Below are positions 50,822 through 61,160 of a DNA stretch of 64,000 nt, in pieces. Source of the DNA: Tabrizicola oligotrophica (GTDB taxonomy: Bacteria; Pseudomonadota; Alphaproteobacteria; Rhodobacterales; Rhodobacteraceae); contig NZ_JAAIVJ010000003.1 in assembly GCF_011008935.1 (NCBI RefSeq), forward strand, positions 186,001-250,000, read 5' to 3'. Every line of letters begins with the position of its first letter. Within the stretch, counting starts at the first letter, position 1. The notes below the pieces were generated by a model. It did no database searches and was not told the DNA's origin. It was given only the letters and a program-made list of their open reading frames with translations. A program made the position numbers and the translations under genes.

Positions 50822-52165
50822 ATGCCCGAGATGCTTCAGCGCCTGACCCAAGCCCTGCTGGACGCCGCCCGCAAGGCCGGAGCCGAGAGTGCCGATGCCA
50901 TGGCGCTGGATGGCAGCGCGACGTCGATCGACATTCGCGGCGGCGCGCTGGAACAGGCCGAACGGTCCGAGGCGGTGGAGATCGGGCTCAGGGTGCTGAT
51001 CGCTGGACGGCAGGCTTGCGTTTCGGCCTCGGATACGTCGCTGGCCACGATTGCGGCGCTGGCCGAACGCGCCGTCGCCATGGCGCGCGAGGCGCCGGAG
51101 GACCCGACGGCGGGACTGGCCGACCCCTCGCAGATCGCCCGGACCTGGGATCTGGCGGGCCTTGAGCTTGCCGATCCTGCCGAAGAACCTTCGGCCGCCG
51201 CCTTGGAACGCGATGCCCGCGCGGCCGAGTCCGCGGCCATGGCGGCCAAGGGGATTACCCAGGTGCAGGCGAGTGCAGGCTATTCTGCCCGGCGGGTTTA
51301 CCTGGCGGCCAGCAATGGTTTTTCCGGCCATTACGCCCGCACCTCGCGGTCGGTTTCCGCCGTGGCCTTCACCGGCAGCGGAACGGGAATGGAGCGGGAT
51401 TTCGCGGGCGAGGGCCGGGTGTTTCAGGCCGATCTGCCGGATGCGGGCGGCATCGGCGCCCTTGCGGCCGAGCGCGCCTTGGCCCGCGCGGGGGCGGTGA
51501 AGCCAAAGACCGGCCATTTTCCGGTGCTGTTCGATGAGCGCATCGCCGCATCGCTGGTCGGGCATCTCTTGTCTGCCGTGAACGGCACCTCGATCGCGCG
51601 GGGGGCAAGCTGGTTGCTGGATGCCTTGGGTAGCCAGGTGCTGCCCAAGGGGATGTCGATCCTCGAAGATCCGCTGCGCCCACGGATTTCCGGCTCGCGG
51701 CCCTTCGACGGCGAGGGGCTGCCGACGGCGCGGCGGATGATCGTGCGGGATGGCGTGCTGATGGGCTGGACGCTGGATCTGGCCACCGGACGCAAGCTGG
51801 GGATGGCCAGCACGGCAAACGCGGCGCGGGGCACCTCCTCACCGCCCTCGCCCGCCACTTCGAACATTGACCTTGCGCCGGGGGCATATAGCCGTGACGA
51901 TCTGATCGCCCGGATGGGCACCGGATTGCTGGTAACCTCGCTGATCGGGTCCACCATCAACCCCACCACCGGCGATTATTCGCGCGGAGCCTCGGGCTTC
52001 TGGGTCGAGGGCGGCGAGGTGACATTCCCGGTCAATGAATGCACCATCGCCGGCAACCTGCGCGACATGCTGCGCAGCATGATCGCCGCGAACGATGCCC
52101 GCCCGCATCTGTCGACCCGCGTGCCCAGCCTCCTGGTCGAAGGTCTGACCCTTGCCGGGGCCTGA
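50822..52165 (+). CDS. pmbA: PmbA/TldE-type metalloprotease-family subunit
   Basis: A 447-residue TldD/PmbA family protein. Seen: ADAMALDGSATSIDIRGGALEQAERSEAVEIGLRVLI at residues 25-61, the VLFDERIAASLVGHLLSAVNGTSIARGASWLL segment, and the C-terminal GSTINPTTGDYSRGASGFWVEGGEVTFPVNECTIAGNLRDML. PmbA pairs with TldD, which carries the zinc motif; PmbA itself lacks HExxxH, as here. GGAG-containing site (AAAGGAG) before the ATG. tldD is not in the window. Confidence 0.92.
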   Translation: MPEMLQRLTQALLDAARKAGAESADAMALDGSATSIDIRGGALEQAERSEAVEIGLRVLIAGRQACVSASDTSLATIAALAERAVAMAREAPEDPTAGLADPSQIARTWDLAGLELADPAEEPSAAALERDARAAESAAMAAKGITQVQASAGYSARRVYLAASNGFSGHYARTSRSVSAVAFTGSGTGMERDFAGEGRVFQADLPDAGGIGALAAERALARAGAVKPKTGHFPVLFDERIAASLVGHLLSAVNGTSIARGASWLLDALGSQVLPKGMSILEDPLRPRISGSRPFDGEGLPTARRMIVRDGVLMGWTLDLATGRKLGMASTANAARGTSSPPSPATSNIDLAPGAYSRDDLIARMGTGLLVTSLIGSTINPTTGDYSRGASGFWVEGGEVTFPVNECTIAGNLRDMLRSMIAANDARPHLSTRVPSLLVEGLTLAGA

Positions 52166-52925
52166 CCTTCTTCTGATCGCCGCGGCCGCCCGTGACGCCG
52201 GCCTCCTTGCGTTGCGCTACTGGAAAGCAGGTCCCAAGGTCTGGGAAAAGCCGGGCCTTGGCCCGGTGACAGAGGCCGATCTGGCGGTCAACGAGATGCT
52301 CGCCGACCGTCTGCGGGGCGCGCGTCCGGGCTATGGCTGGCTGTCCGAGGAAACCCCGGACGATCCCGCACGGCTTGATTGCGAACGGGTGTTCATCCTT
52401 GATCCGATTGACGGCACGCGCGCCTTTATTGCCGGAGAAAGGCACTTCGCCGTGTCGATTGCCGTGGCGGAAAAGGGCAACGTGGTCGCGGGGGCAATCT
52501 ATCTGCCCGCACTGGATCGGCTTTACACGGCAAGCACAGATGGCTCCGCGCTATGCGACGGCCAACCGATCCGCTGCGCGCAAAGGGGCAGCTTGAACGG
52601 GGCCAACCTGCTGATGTCGAAAAGTTTTCTTGCGCCGGACCATTGGCGCCATCCGCCGCCGGATCTGAAGCGCAGCTTCCGGTCCTCCATCGCCTACCGG
52701 CTGTGCCTGACGGCGGAGGGCGCGTTCGACGGCATGATATCCACCCGCGACGCCTGGGAATGGGACATCGCGGCCGGCAGCCTGATTGCCGCACGGGCAG
52801 GGGCTGCGGTCAGCGACCGGCAGGGCGGACCGCTGCGCTTCAACTCGCCCGCCGCAAAAACCGCCGGCATCCTCGCCGCGCCGGGGCCGCTTCATCGGGA
52901 AATTCTGGCCGGGTTTCGGGCCTGA
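52152..52925 (+). CDS. Inositol monophosphatase family, CysQ-like 3'(2'),5'-bisphosphate nucleotidase
   Basis: A 257-residue Mg-dependent, Li-sensitive-type phosphatase. Metal motifs: WLSEETPDD, FILDPIDGTRAFIAGERHFAVSIAV (DPIDGT) and the C-terminal DAWEWDIAAGSLIAARAG. The start is TTG at 52152, inside the pmbA end (14-base overlap); no in-frame ATG precedes the first motif. Either pAp nucleotidase in sulfur assimilation or a general inositol phosphatase; CysQ favoured by the PGYGWLSEE form. Confidence 0.87.
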   Translation: MPGPDLLLIAAAARDAGLLALRYWKAGPKVWEKPGLGPVTEADLAVNEMLADRLRGARPGYGWLSEETPDDPARLDCERVFILDPIDGTRAFIAGERHFAVSIAVAEKGNVVAGAIYLPALDRLYTASTDGSALCDGQPIRCAQRGSLNGANLLMSKSFLAPDHWRHPPPDLKRSFRSSIAYRLCLTAEGAFDGMISTRDAWEWDIAAGSLIAARAGAAVSDRQGGPLRFNSPAAKTAGILAAPGPLHREILAGFRA

Positions 52926-52935
52926 TCCGCCCACT

Positions 52936-53247
52936 TCCCCCGGCCGCTCCCTGTCGGTCCACGATTGAAATGCAAGGGTTTGATTGAAGGCTTCGCTTGG
53001 GGGTCGCAGGGCCAACGAGCGGCTGGCCCTGGGCGGTCAGGACCGGCGATGCCGCGCCGAGACTTGCGCTCCGTGGCGGTGGCCGCATTCTGCAAGATGG
53101 GTACGCCGCAAAGCCGCCTCGGACACAGGCCTGCAGGCCCGACGCAGGCACCGAATCCCCACGCTCGCGCCCGTGAGAGTGCGCAAGCCGCGCCGCTCAA
53201 ACGCACCTATGGCTGGCCCATCGCAGCACAACCTTGGCTGTGCTGCA
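52936..53247 (-). repeat. Non-coding repeat element, copy B (inverted relative to copy A)
   Basis: The gap 52926-53287 has no gene. It carries the inverse copy of the element at 47280-47732, with the same inner end (CAATCAAACCCTTGCA on the - strand) beside the cysQ-like stop and the same outer hairpin. In this copy GCAGCACA and TGTGCTGC pair perfectly; in copy A one pair is G-T. About 75 bases in the middle have no match in copy A. Confidence 0.7.
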
Positions 53248-53287
53248 CCTTATCCGTGAAGGTTCAGGGGTGGGGAGCCCTGACGCC

Positions 53288-56200
53288 TCAGGTCGCCAGG
53301 CGTGGCCCGAACAGCCACCACTTGCGGCGGGGTTTCTTCGCCCCGTCGCGGCTGACCAGCATCAGCAGCGACGGCGTGACGATCAGCGTCAGGATGGTGG
53401 CGAAGGCAAGGCCGTAGACGATGGCCGAGGACAGCGAGATCCACCATTGCGTCGAGGGTGCGCCGATGGTGGTCTCGTGGTTCAAAAGCTCAAGGTTCAG
53501 CCCGAAGGCAATCGGCAACACCCCGAAGATCGCGGTCAGTGCCGTCAGCACCACCGGCCGCGCCCGCTCGCGGCAGGTTTCCAGAATTGCCTCGATCTTC
53601 GACATGCCGTGGTGGCGCAGATCGTCATAGGTGGCGATCAGCACGATGTTGTTGTTCACCACCACCCCGGCAAGCGCGATCACGCCGATGCCGGTCATCA
53701 CCACGCCAAAGGGCTGGCCCATGATCATCAGGCCAAGGAACACTCCGATGGTCGACATCAGCACCGCCGACAGCACCAGCCCGACCGAGACGAATTTGTT
53801 GAACTGCGCCAGAAGGACACCGAAGATCAGGAAGACCGCCGCGCCGAAGGCCTTGGTCAGGAAGGCCCCGGCCTCGGCCTGTTCTTCGTCCTCGCCCGCC
53901 ATGGTCCAGCGATAGCCGGCGTTTGCCAGACCCTTGTCGCGGAACGCAGCCTCGACCAGCTTTGCCACCGCGTCACGCACCGGCTGCTCCTGCACGCCTG
54001 CCGCGATGCCCGCCTGAATGGTGATGGCGCGCGCGCCGTCGATACGGGTCAGCGTGCCGACAGTGGGCGCCGGCTGGCGGCTGACAAAGTTGGAAATCGG
54101 CACCGGACCATCCTCGGTTTCGATGCGCAACTGGTCCAGCGCGGCAATGTTGCGCTGTTCGGGTGGCAGACGCAGCACGATGTCCACTGCATCATCGCTG
54201 CCCGCCGGACGGTATTCCGACAGTTTCAGCCCCGAGGTGACCATTTGCACCACCGCCCCCACGGCCCCCGGCGAAGCGCCATAGCGCGCGGCCTCGGCCC
54301 GGTCGACCCGCAGCTCCCAGTCGATGCCGGGCAGCGGCAGACCGTTCGAGACATCAATCACATGTTCGACGGCTGCGATCTTTTCGGCCAGATCGCGGGC
54401 AACCTCATTCAAACCGGCCGGATCATCGGCCGAAAGCCGAAGCTGGATGGCCTTGCCGGTGGGCGGCCCTGCCTGCGGCACCGATACCTCGATATCGACA
54501 CCCGGAATGCCGACCATCGCGGCGCGCAGGTCATTCAGGATCTCGTTGGCGTTCTTTCGCTCGCGCCAGTCGACGAATTCGTATTGCAGCACCCCCACCG
54601 CATCGGCCGGGCCTTCGCCCATCGACTGCCCGGCGCTGCCGACGCGGGTGTAGATAGCCTTGACCCCCGGCCAGCCCAAGAGCCGCGCCTCGGCCTGCTT
54701 GACCAGCGCGTCCTTCTCATGGATCGACAGGTTGCCGCGCGCCTTGACATACAGAAGGCCGTAATCCGGCTCGACGTTCGGGAAGAACTCCACCCCCTTG
54801 CCGATCACGCTATAGCTCGCCGGCACCGCCACCAGACTGCCGACCGCCAGCATCAACACGATCCAGGGATGCCGGATGGCCCGGCCGACCAGCATCATAT
54901 AGGCCCCGTCCTTGTGGCGCGGTGGCTCCTTGAACGGCCGGGCGATCAGCGCGCCCAGAACGGGGACGAAGATCAGCGCATAGGCCATGGAGGCGGAAAG
55001 CGTGGCGATCAGGGTGATCGGCATGTATTTCATGAACTCGCCCACCACGCCGGGCCAGAACAACAGCGGCGAGAAGGCGGCAATGCGCGTCATGGTCGAG
55101 GCGATCACCGGACCCGACATCCGATGACTGGCTTCGGCAAAGGCCTGACGGCGCTCCTGCCCCTCGGCCATGCGGCGTTCGGCATATTCCACCACGATGA
55201 TCGCATCGTCGACCAGCATGCCGACAGCCAGGATCAGGCTGAACAGCACGACAAGGTTCACAGTCAACCCGGCCATTTGCAGGCCAAGGATGCCCATCAG
55301 GAAACTCGCCGGAATGGCAAGGCCGATCAGGATCGAAGACCGCACCGTCAGCGCATAAAGGATGACGATGAACACCAGCACCACAGCGGTCAGCACCGAG
55401 TTCTGCAGGTCTGACAGCAACTGCCGGATGGTGGTGGACTTGTCCTGACTGAACGACACCGCCACGCCTTCGGGCAGGTCTTTCAGCAGGGCCTCGGTGG
55501 TGGCTTTGACCGCATCCACCGTCTCGATCAGGTTGGCGCCGATCCGCTTTGACACTTCGATGGCCACGGCGGGCTTGCCGTCCAGCCGGGTGATTGTCTC
55601 GGGGTCCTTGTGCGTCGGGCGGATCTCGGCCAGATCCAGCGCCCGCACCACCGCGGTTTCCGAGGCGACCACGGGCAGGCGGGCCACATCTTCGGCGGTT
55701 TCGATCAGCGAAGGAACCTTGATGGCATAGCGGCCCTCGGCCCCCTCCATCGACCCCGCCGCGATCAGCTGGTTGTTGGCCATGACGCCGGCGATCATCG
55801 TATCGGGGCGCAGGCCATAGGACGACAGTTTCGCCGGGTCGATGATGATTTCCACCAGATCGTCCCGCGTGCCGCGCAGGCCGGCCTCCAGAACGCCGGG
55901 AATCTCCTCGATCCGGTCGCGCAGCGTGCGGCCTGCCGCCGTCAGCACCCGCTCCGGCACATCGCCCGACAGGGTGACAACCAGCACCGGAAATTCCGAG
56001 ATGTTGACCTCGTTCACCGTCGGCTCGTCGGCCTCGGTGGGCAGGTCGCGCCGGGCATCGTCAACCTTGTTGCGCACATCGGTCAGCGCCTTGTCCAGAT
56101 CGGCCCCGGCCTGAAACTCCATCAGCACGTTGCCGCCGCCCTGATAGGCGGTCGCGGTCATCTTCTTGATGCCCTGAATGGATTTCAGCGCGGTTTCCAT

Positions 56201-56398
56201 CGGGCGCAGCAAGAGCCGCTCGCTGTCTTCGGGCGAGATGCCCTCGTAATGCATCGAGACATAGATGATCGGAATCTTGATGTCCGGCTCGGCCTCTTTC
56301 GGGATGGTCATATAGGCCATGGCCCCCGACAGGATCAGGAACACCAGAATCGACAGGGTCAGCCGCGTGTTGCGGATTGCGAATTCGACAAGATTCAT
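53288..56398 (-). CDS. RND-family efflux permease (AcrB/MdtB type)
   Basis: A 1036-residue inner-membrane proton-driven pump. First membrane helix TRLTLSILVFLILSGAMAYMTIPKEAEPDI, porter domain, then AVGMLVDDAIIVVEYAERRMAEGQ with the proton-relay Asp pair (VDDA) in TM4, and GVIALAGVVVNNNIVLIATYDDLRHHG in the second half. The ending resembles the MMPL/heavy-metal-independent HAE1-like group. ATG overlaps the adaptor TGA (ATGA). Substrates unknown; outer-membrane channel not linked. Confidence 0.93.
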   Translation of the reverse strand: MNLVEFAIRNTRLTLSILVFLILSGAMAYMTIPKEAEPDIKIPIIYVSMHYEGISPEDSERLLLRPMETALKSIQGIKKMTATAYQGGGNVLMEFQAGADLDKALTDVRNKVDDARRDLPTEADEPTVNEVNISEFPVLVVTLSGDVPERVLTAAGRTLRDRIEEIPGVLEAGLRGTRDDLVEIIIDPAKLSSYGLRPDTMIAGVMANNQLIAAGSMEGAEGRYAIKVPSLIETAEDVARLPVVASETAVVRALDLAEIRPTHKDPETITRLDGKPAVAIEVSKRIGANLIETVDAVKATTEALLKDLPEGVAVSFSQDKSTTIRQLLSDLQNSVLTAVVLVFIVILYALTVRSSILIGLAIPASFLMGILGLQMAGLTVNLVVLFSLILAVGMLVDDAIIVVEYAERRMAEGQERRQAFAEASHRMSGPVIASTMTRIAAFSPLLFWPGVVGEFMKYMPITLIATLSASMAYALIFVPVLGALIARPFKEPPRHKDGAYMMLVGRAIRHPWIVLMLAVGSLVAVPASYSVIGKGVEFFPNVEPDYGLLYVKARGNLSIHEKDALVKQAEARLLGWPGVKAIYTRVGSAGQSMGEGPADAVGVLQYEFVDWRERKNANEILNDLRAAMVGIPGVDIEVSVPQAGPPTGKAIQLRLSADDPAGLNEVARDLAEKIAAVEHVIDVSNGLPLPGIDWELRVDRAEAARYGASPGAVGAVVQMVTSGLKLSEYRPAGSDDAVDIVLRLPPEQRNIAALDQLRIETEDGPVPISNFVSRQPAPTVGTLTRIDGARAITIQAGIAAGVQEQPVRDAVAKLVEAAFRDKGLANAGYRWTMAGEDEEQAEAGAFLTKAFGAAVFLIFGVLLAQFNKFVSVGLVLSAVLMSTIGVFLGLMIMGQPFGVVMTGIGVIALAGVVVNNNIVLIATYDDLRHHGMSKIEAILETCRERARPVVLTALTAIFGVLPIAFGLNLELLNHETTIGAPSTQWWISLSSAIVYGLAFATILTLIVTPSLLMLVSRDGAKKPRRKWWLFGPRLAT

Positions 56399-57522
56399 GG
56401 CTCGGCCGCCTTTTGCGCTGCCTCGGCCTCGGCCCGGGTCATTTCCTTGGCAATGACCGGATCACCGTCGCGCACCAGATCCTGCCCCGCCACGATGACC
56501 CGCGCGCCCTGCGGTACGCCCGCGACGACGAAACCCTCCTCGGTGTCGTCGATCAGTTGCACGGGCAGAAAACCCGCCACGTCGCCCTCGTTCACCACGC
56601 GCAGGCCCACCTGCCCGGCCTCGTTCAAGGTCAGGACCGAGCGCGGCACCGTCAGCGCGGGTTGCATCGCTGCGGAAAGCCGCACCTCGGCTGTCATGCC
56701 TGACGGAATGTTGCCTTCCGGATTCGGCAGATCGACCTCCAGCGCGAAAGTGCGGGTCTTGTCGCTGGCCTTGCGCGCCAGATGCCGCACTGTGCCCTCC
56801 AGCTCCACCCCCGACACCAGCCGGACCAAGGCCTTTGCCCCGACGGTGACATGGGCCACATCCTGTTCGCTGACCTCGGCCTTGACCACGATGGGATCAA
56901 GCGCAATCAGGGTTGCAATCGGCGTTCCGGCCTGCACCCATTCGCCGATCTCGACGTTTACCGCATCCACCGTGCCCGCAAAAGGCGCGGTCAGCGACAG
57001 GCGGTCGGCGGCGGCCTGCGCCTGTGCCAGCCCGCCCTCGGCGGCGGTCTTGGCCGCCCGGCGCGAGGTGACTTCGGTTTCGGGCAAGCTGCCCTTGGCG
57101 TTCAACGCCTCGCCCACGGCCAATTGCTCGGCGGCCTGCGCCAGCTGATCCTCGGCGGCCTTGACTGCGGCGCGCACATCCTCGCCCTCCAGCAGCAGGA
57201 CGGTCGCCCCGCGTTCGAGAACATCGCCCGGCTCTGCCCCCAGTTCCTGCACAACGCCATTGGACCGCGCGGCCAGGATTGCCAGCTTGTCCGCCTCGGT
57301 CACACCCGGGATGCGGATCAGCCGCGCATAATCGGCCACCTCGGCCCGAACCACGGCAACGGTGCGTTTCGGCGTTTCCACCAAGGGCTCGGCGGCCTTC
57401 GCCTCGCTTGCCTCGGCTTCTTCGCTGCCTACGGCGGCGAAATGGCCGGTCAAGACCCAAAGGGCAGCAGCCACAAAGACCACCAAAGCCAGAAGTCGGT
57501 GAAGAGGAATGCGGGAGAACAT
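56395..57522 (-). CDS. RND efflux periplasmic adaptor (AcrA/MdtA type)
   Basis: A 375-residue membrane-fusion protein with an N-terminal anchor (LLALVVFVAAALWVLTGHF). The lipoyl halves are ILAARSNGVVQELGAEPGDVLERGATVLLL and LSLTAPFAGTVDAVNVEIGEWVQAGTPIATLI, with a short coiled coil (about residues 115-160), then a beta-barrel domain (VKAEVSEQDVAHVTVGAKALV). ATG 57522 is preferred to 57579. Co-translated with the pump gene. Confidence 0.9.
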   Translation of the reverse strand: MFSRIPLHRLLALVVFVAAALWVLTGHFAAVGSEEAEASEAKAAEPLVETPKRTVAVVRAEVADYARLIRIPGVTEADKLAILAARSNGVVQELGAEPGDVLERGATVLLLEGEDVRAAVKAAEDQLAQAAEQLAVGEALNAKGSLPETEVTSRRAAKTAAEGGLAQAQAAADRLSLTAPFAGTVDAVNVEIGEWVQAGTPIATLIALDPIVVKAEVSEQDVAHVTVGAKALVRLVSGVELEGTVRHLARKASDKTRTFALEVDLPNPEGNIPSGMTAEVRLSAAMQPALTVPRSVLTLNEAGQVGLRVVNEGDVAGFLPVQLIDDTEEGFVVAGVPQGARVIVAGQDLVRDGDPVIAKEMTRAEAEAAQKAAEP

Positions 57523-57663
57523 GTCAAATGCCTTTGCAAAAGCCGCCACACTGCGGAGCATGCCCGGCAGCCGTGACACATGGGCGGAAAGATCATGGCT
57601 TTTCAGAAAAGGTCAATGGCGCGTGCAGCTTTTCTTCCGGCAACGCCCGTACCTTCCCTTACG

Positions 57664-58365
57664 TCAAATCATTTTCAGCGCGTCCTTGCCCACTGCCAGC
57701 ACATAGCCGCGGCGCGCAATGGTCTTGACCAGCAGTTCACTCACCAGCTGATTGCCCAGCGCATCGCGCAGCCGCTTTACCCGCGTCGCGCCGGCCGCTT
57801 CGTCGCAATCGGCCTCGCTCCGCCCCGAGATCACCGCTTCAATCTGCGCGCCGGTCAGCACCTCGTCATCCATGCGCGCCTCGGCCAGCACGGCCAGCGT
57901 TTCCAGCGCGGCTTCGGTCAGCGCGAACTCCATGTCGTTGATATAGACCGCCCTCGCCTCACGCGAGATGAGCATGGTGGCCACCTGAATGCCCGAGCGC
58001 TGGATGGCCGAAATACGGCGGTTCAGCGCGACGATGGTGACAAGAAACACCAGCGACGCAATCAACAGCGCGGTGGCAAAGACCAGCAGCACGAAGATCA
58101 CCGAGCGATAGCTGGTCAGCACTTCGGAAAACGAGGTGCCAGACTGGGCGAGAATCTCCAGCAGCTTGATCTCGGCCCCCGATTTCAGGTCGCTTTCGAC
58201 GAACAGCCGCTCCACCCGCGCGTTGAAGGCGTTGGCGTCGGGCAGGTTCAGGAACAGGAACACCGCCGCACCCAGCAGGATCAGGACGATCGCCGCGATA
58301 CCGAAAGCCACCACGCGGTTGCCCGCGCGCAAACTGTCAGAAGCGGAGGAAGTATTCGGCTGCAC
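57664..58365 (-). CDS. Membrane protein with C-terminal winged-helix domain, inverted ToxR-like topology
   Basis: A 233-residue protein. Two hydrophobic segments (VVAFGIAAIVLILLGAAVFLFLNL, about residues 17-40; VIFVLLVFATALLIASLVFLVTIVAL, about 87-112) flank a periplasmic loop of about 45 residues. The cytoplasmic C-terminus resembles an OmpR-type winged helix: INDMEFALTEAALETLAVLAEA, LTGAQIEAVISG, ATRVKRLRDALGNQLVSELLVKTIARRGYVLA. Start is GTG 58365, overlapping the small secreted gene by 29 bases. No receiver or kinase part. Function unknown; a membrane-bound regulator is inferred. Confidence 0.75.
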   Translation of the reverse strand: MQPNTSSASDSLRAGNRVVAFGIAAIVLILLGAAVFLFLNLPDANAFNARVERLFVESDLKSGAEIKLLEILAQSGTSFSEVLTSYRSVIFVLLVFATALLIASLVFLVTIVALNRRISAIQRSGIQVATMLISREARAVYINDMEFALTEAALETLAVLAEARMDDEVLTGAQIEAVISGRSEADCDEAAGATRVKRLRDALGNQLVSELLVKTIARRGYVLAVGKDALKMI

Positions 58366-58615
58366 TCGGTTTCCTTTCCTCCAGCCCCTCGGGGCCAAAG
58401 ACACTCAGCACATTCAACAACGTCCAGCCGGCGGCGGCAAGACGGTCGGCAAGTTCGGCCTTGGCGGCGGCCTTGTTGCACTCTGCCACCTGCGCCACGC
58501 CGTAATGCAGCCGCAAGGGCGCGTCCTGCTTGGCCTTGTAATCGGCATAACATTCGGCCTGCGCCGGCAGGGCAAAGGCCAGCATCAAGCTCAGGGCAAG
58601 GGGTAGGTGGCGCAT
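58337..58615 (-). CDS. Small secreted protein, conserved hypothetical
   Basis: A 92-residue protein with a signal peptide (MRHLPLALSLMLAFALPAQA, cleavage before ECYADYK). The mature part has two Cys (ECYADYKAKQDAPLRLHYGV and AECNKAAAKAEL), which may form a disulfide, and an amphipathic helix. I have the impression of a family conserved in Rhodobacteraceae but cannot name it. Overlaps the following membrane regulator gene, so translation is coupled. Confidence 0.75.
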   Translation of the reverse strand: MRHLPLALSLMLAFALPAQAECYADYKAKQDAPLRLHYGVAQVAECNKAAAKAELADRLAAAGWTLLNVLSVFGPEGLEERKPSAAEYFLRF

Positions 58616-58799
58616 GGGAACGCACTCCTGAAAGGTCTGGGGCCATCCTGCGCATGGCCGGCGGGCTATTCAATATCCAATCGGGTTTATGGCATTGTTA
58701 TCGCCTAGCAGCGCGGCGTTATTGCGTGGCCTTGCCCGCCGCCCTCAGGGTTTGCCCATGAGACGCAATCCCGGAACGGGCCCAAAGCAGGAGACACCC

Positions 58800-59003
58800 A
58801 TGGCAAAGACGATCCATTCCCCCACTCTCGCGGAAACCGCACTCGGCCTGAAGTCCGAAAGCCCGCTGGCGCGGATGATGGCGGGTTTTACCGGCTTTGC
58901 CGTAGCCGTGACGCTGATCCTTGCCACAGTCCTGCCGGTCGAAGCCCATCGCAACGTCTGCGCCAAACCCGTTGATGCCGTCGCGGCCTGCGTCGCCGAA
59001 TAG
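58800..59003 (+). CDS. Small single-pass membrane protein
   Basis: A 67-residue protein: a polar N-terminus (MAKTIHSPTLAETALGLKSESPLARMM) and one hydrophobic helix (AGFTGFAVAVTLILATVLPVEA) that may be anchor or signal, then a short tail with two Cys (NVCAKPVDAVAACVAE). AGGAG lies seven bases before the ATG and a strong terminator follows. Not recognised; the clean ribosome site and terminator support a real gene. Confidence 0.65.
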   Translation: MAKTIHSPTLAETALGLKSESPLARMMAGFTGFAVAVTLILATVLPVEAHRNVCAKPVDAVAACVAE

Positions 59004-59032
59004 GCGCCGGGACGATCCCGCCCGGCGCTGTC

Positions 59033-59068
59033 GGGGGCAGAGGGGTGAGCAGCCTCTGCCCCCTTTTT
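59033..59068 (+). terminator. Rho-independent terminator before rnhB
   Basis: Perfect 11-bp arms GGGGGCAGAGG (59033-59043) and CCTCTGCCCCC (59053-59063), nine-base loop, then TTTTTCTTT. Ends the transcript of the small membrane-protein gene. Confidence 0.88.
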
Positions 59069-59098
59069 CTTTGCCGCCATCCGCGCTAGGCCAGTGCC

Positions 59099-59735
59099 AT
59101 GGCCCGCATACCCCCCGATTTCAGTTTTGAATCCGCCGCGCTTGGCCGCGGCCTTGCCCGGGTGTGCGGGGTCGATGAGGTCGGGCGCGGCCCCTTGGCC
59201 GGCCCTGTCACCGCCGCCGCCGTGATCCTTGATCCGGCGCGGATTCCGCCGGGTCTGGGCGACAGCAAGGCGCTGACACCGGCGAAGCGCGAACGGCTGT
59301 TCGGCGAGATCATGGCCTCGGCGCAGGTTTGCATCGCCCATGCCACGGTCGAGGAGATCGACAGCCTGAACATCCTGCGCGCCAGCCATCTGGCGATGGA
59401 GCGCGCGGTGGCAGGGCTACCCATCACCCCGGCACATGCCCTGATCGACGGCAACCTGATTCCCGCCGGACTGAAAGGCCGCGCCGAAGCGATCGTCAAG
59501 GGCGACGCCAAATCATTATCCATCGCCGCCGCCTCGATCGTCGCCAAGGTGACGCGCGACCGCATCATGGTGGATTTGGCGCAACAGCACCCCGGCTATG
59601 GCTGGGAAGCCAATGCCGGCTACCCGACAAAAGCGCATCTTGAGGCGCTCCTAAATCTTGGTGTCACCCCTTGGCATAGACGTTCGTTCCGGCCCGTCCA
59701 CAATATCTTGTATCAAGACATTTCTGTAAGTGATT

Positions 59736-59737
<2 letters not shown>
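59099..59737 (+). CDS. rnhB: Ribonuclease HII
   Basis: A 212-residue RNase HII that removes ribonucleotides and RNA primers from RNA-DNA hybrids. Active-site motif [16 protein letters not shown] (residues 22-37) holds the first Asp-Glu pair, ALIDGN the third acidic residue and [11 protein letters not shown] with the [15 protein letters not shown] region complete the fold. Followed by the ccrM leader after 88 bases; an rnhB-ccrM pair is common in alphaproteobacteria. Confidence 0.95.
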
Positions 59738-60950
<1,213 letters not shown>

Positions 60951-60956
60951 TCCGGC

Positions 60957-61070
60957 GGATGGGCAACATCGCCCATCCCGCCCTTCCCCCGACCATATGG
61001 TTTACGCCTGTGCCGCAGTCCGCCTGCGGCACAACTAGCCCCGGCATGATCAACTCATGCCGGGGCCTTT
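60957..61070 (+). terminator. Three tandem hairpins after ccrM, the last an intrinsic terminator
   Basis: Hairpin 1: GGATGGGC (60957-60964)/GCCCATCC (60971-60978). Hairpin 2: TGTGCCGCAG (61009-61018)/CTGCGGCACA (61024-61033). Hairpin 3: CCCCGGCATGA (61039-61049)/TCATGCCGGGG (61055-61065) followed by CCTTTT. A further hairpin GGTGGGTT/AACCCACC lies at 61102-61120 and could end the convergent alkB transcript. The 210-base gap holds no gene. Confidence 0.75.
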
Positions 61071-61160
61071 TGGCATTTCCGTCTTGAGTTTGATCCGATC
61101 AGGTGGGTTGAAAACCCACCCAACAAGGAAGTGTGAACGTCAGGCGAACCTAGATGCGTC

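Noticed and set aside
61009-61033. Strong hairpin after ccrM considered as a small RNA
   Set aside because: No promoter ahead of it; it fits better as one of a row of terminator hairpins.
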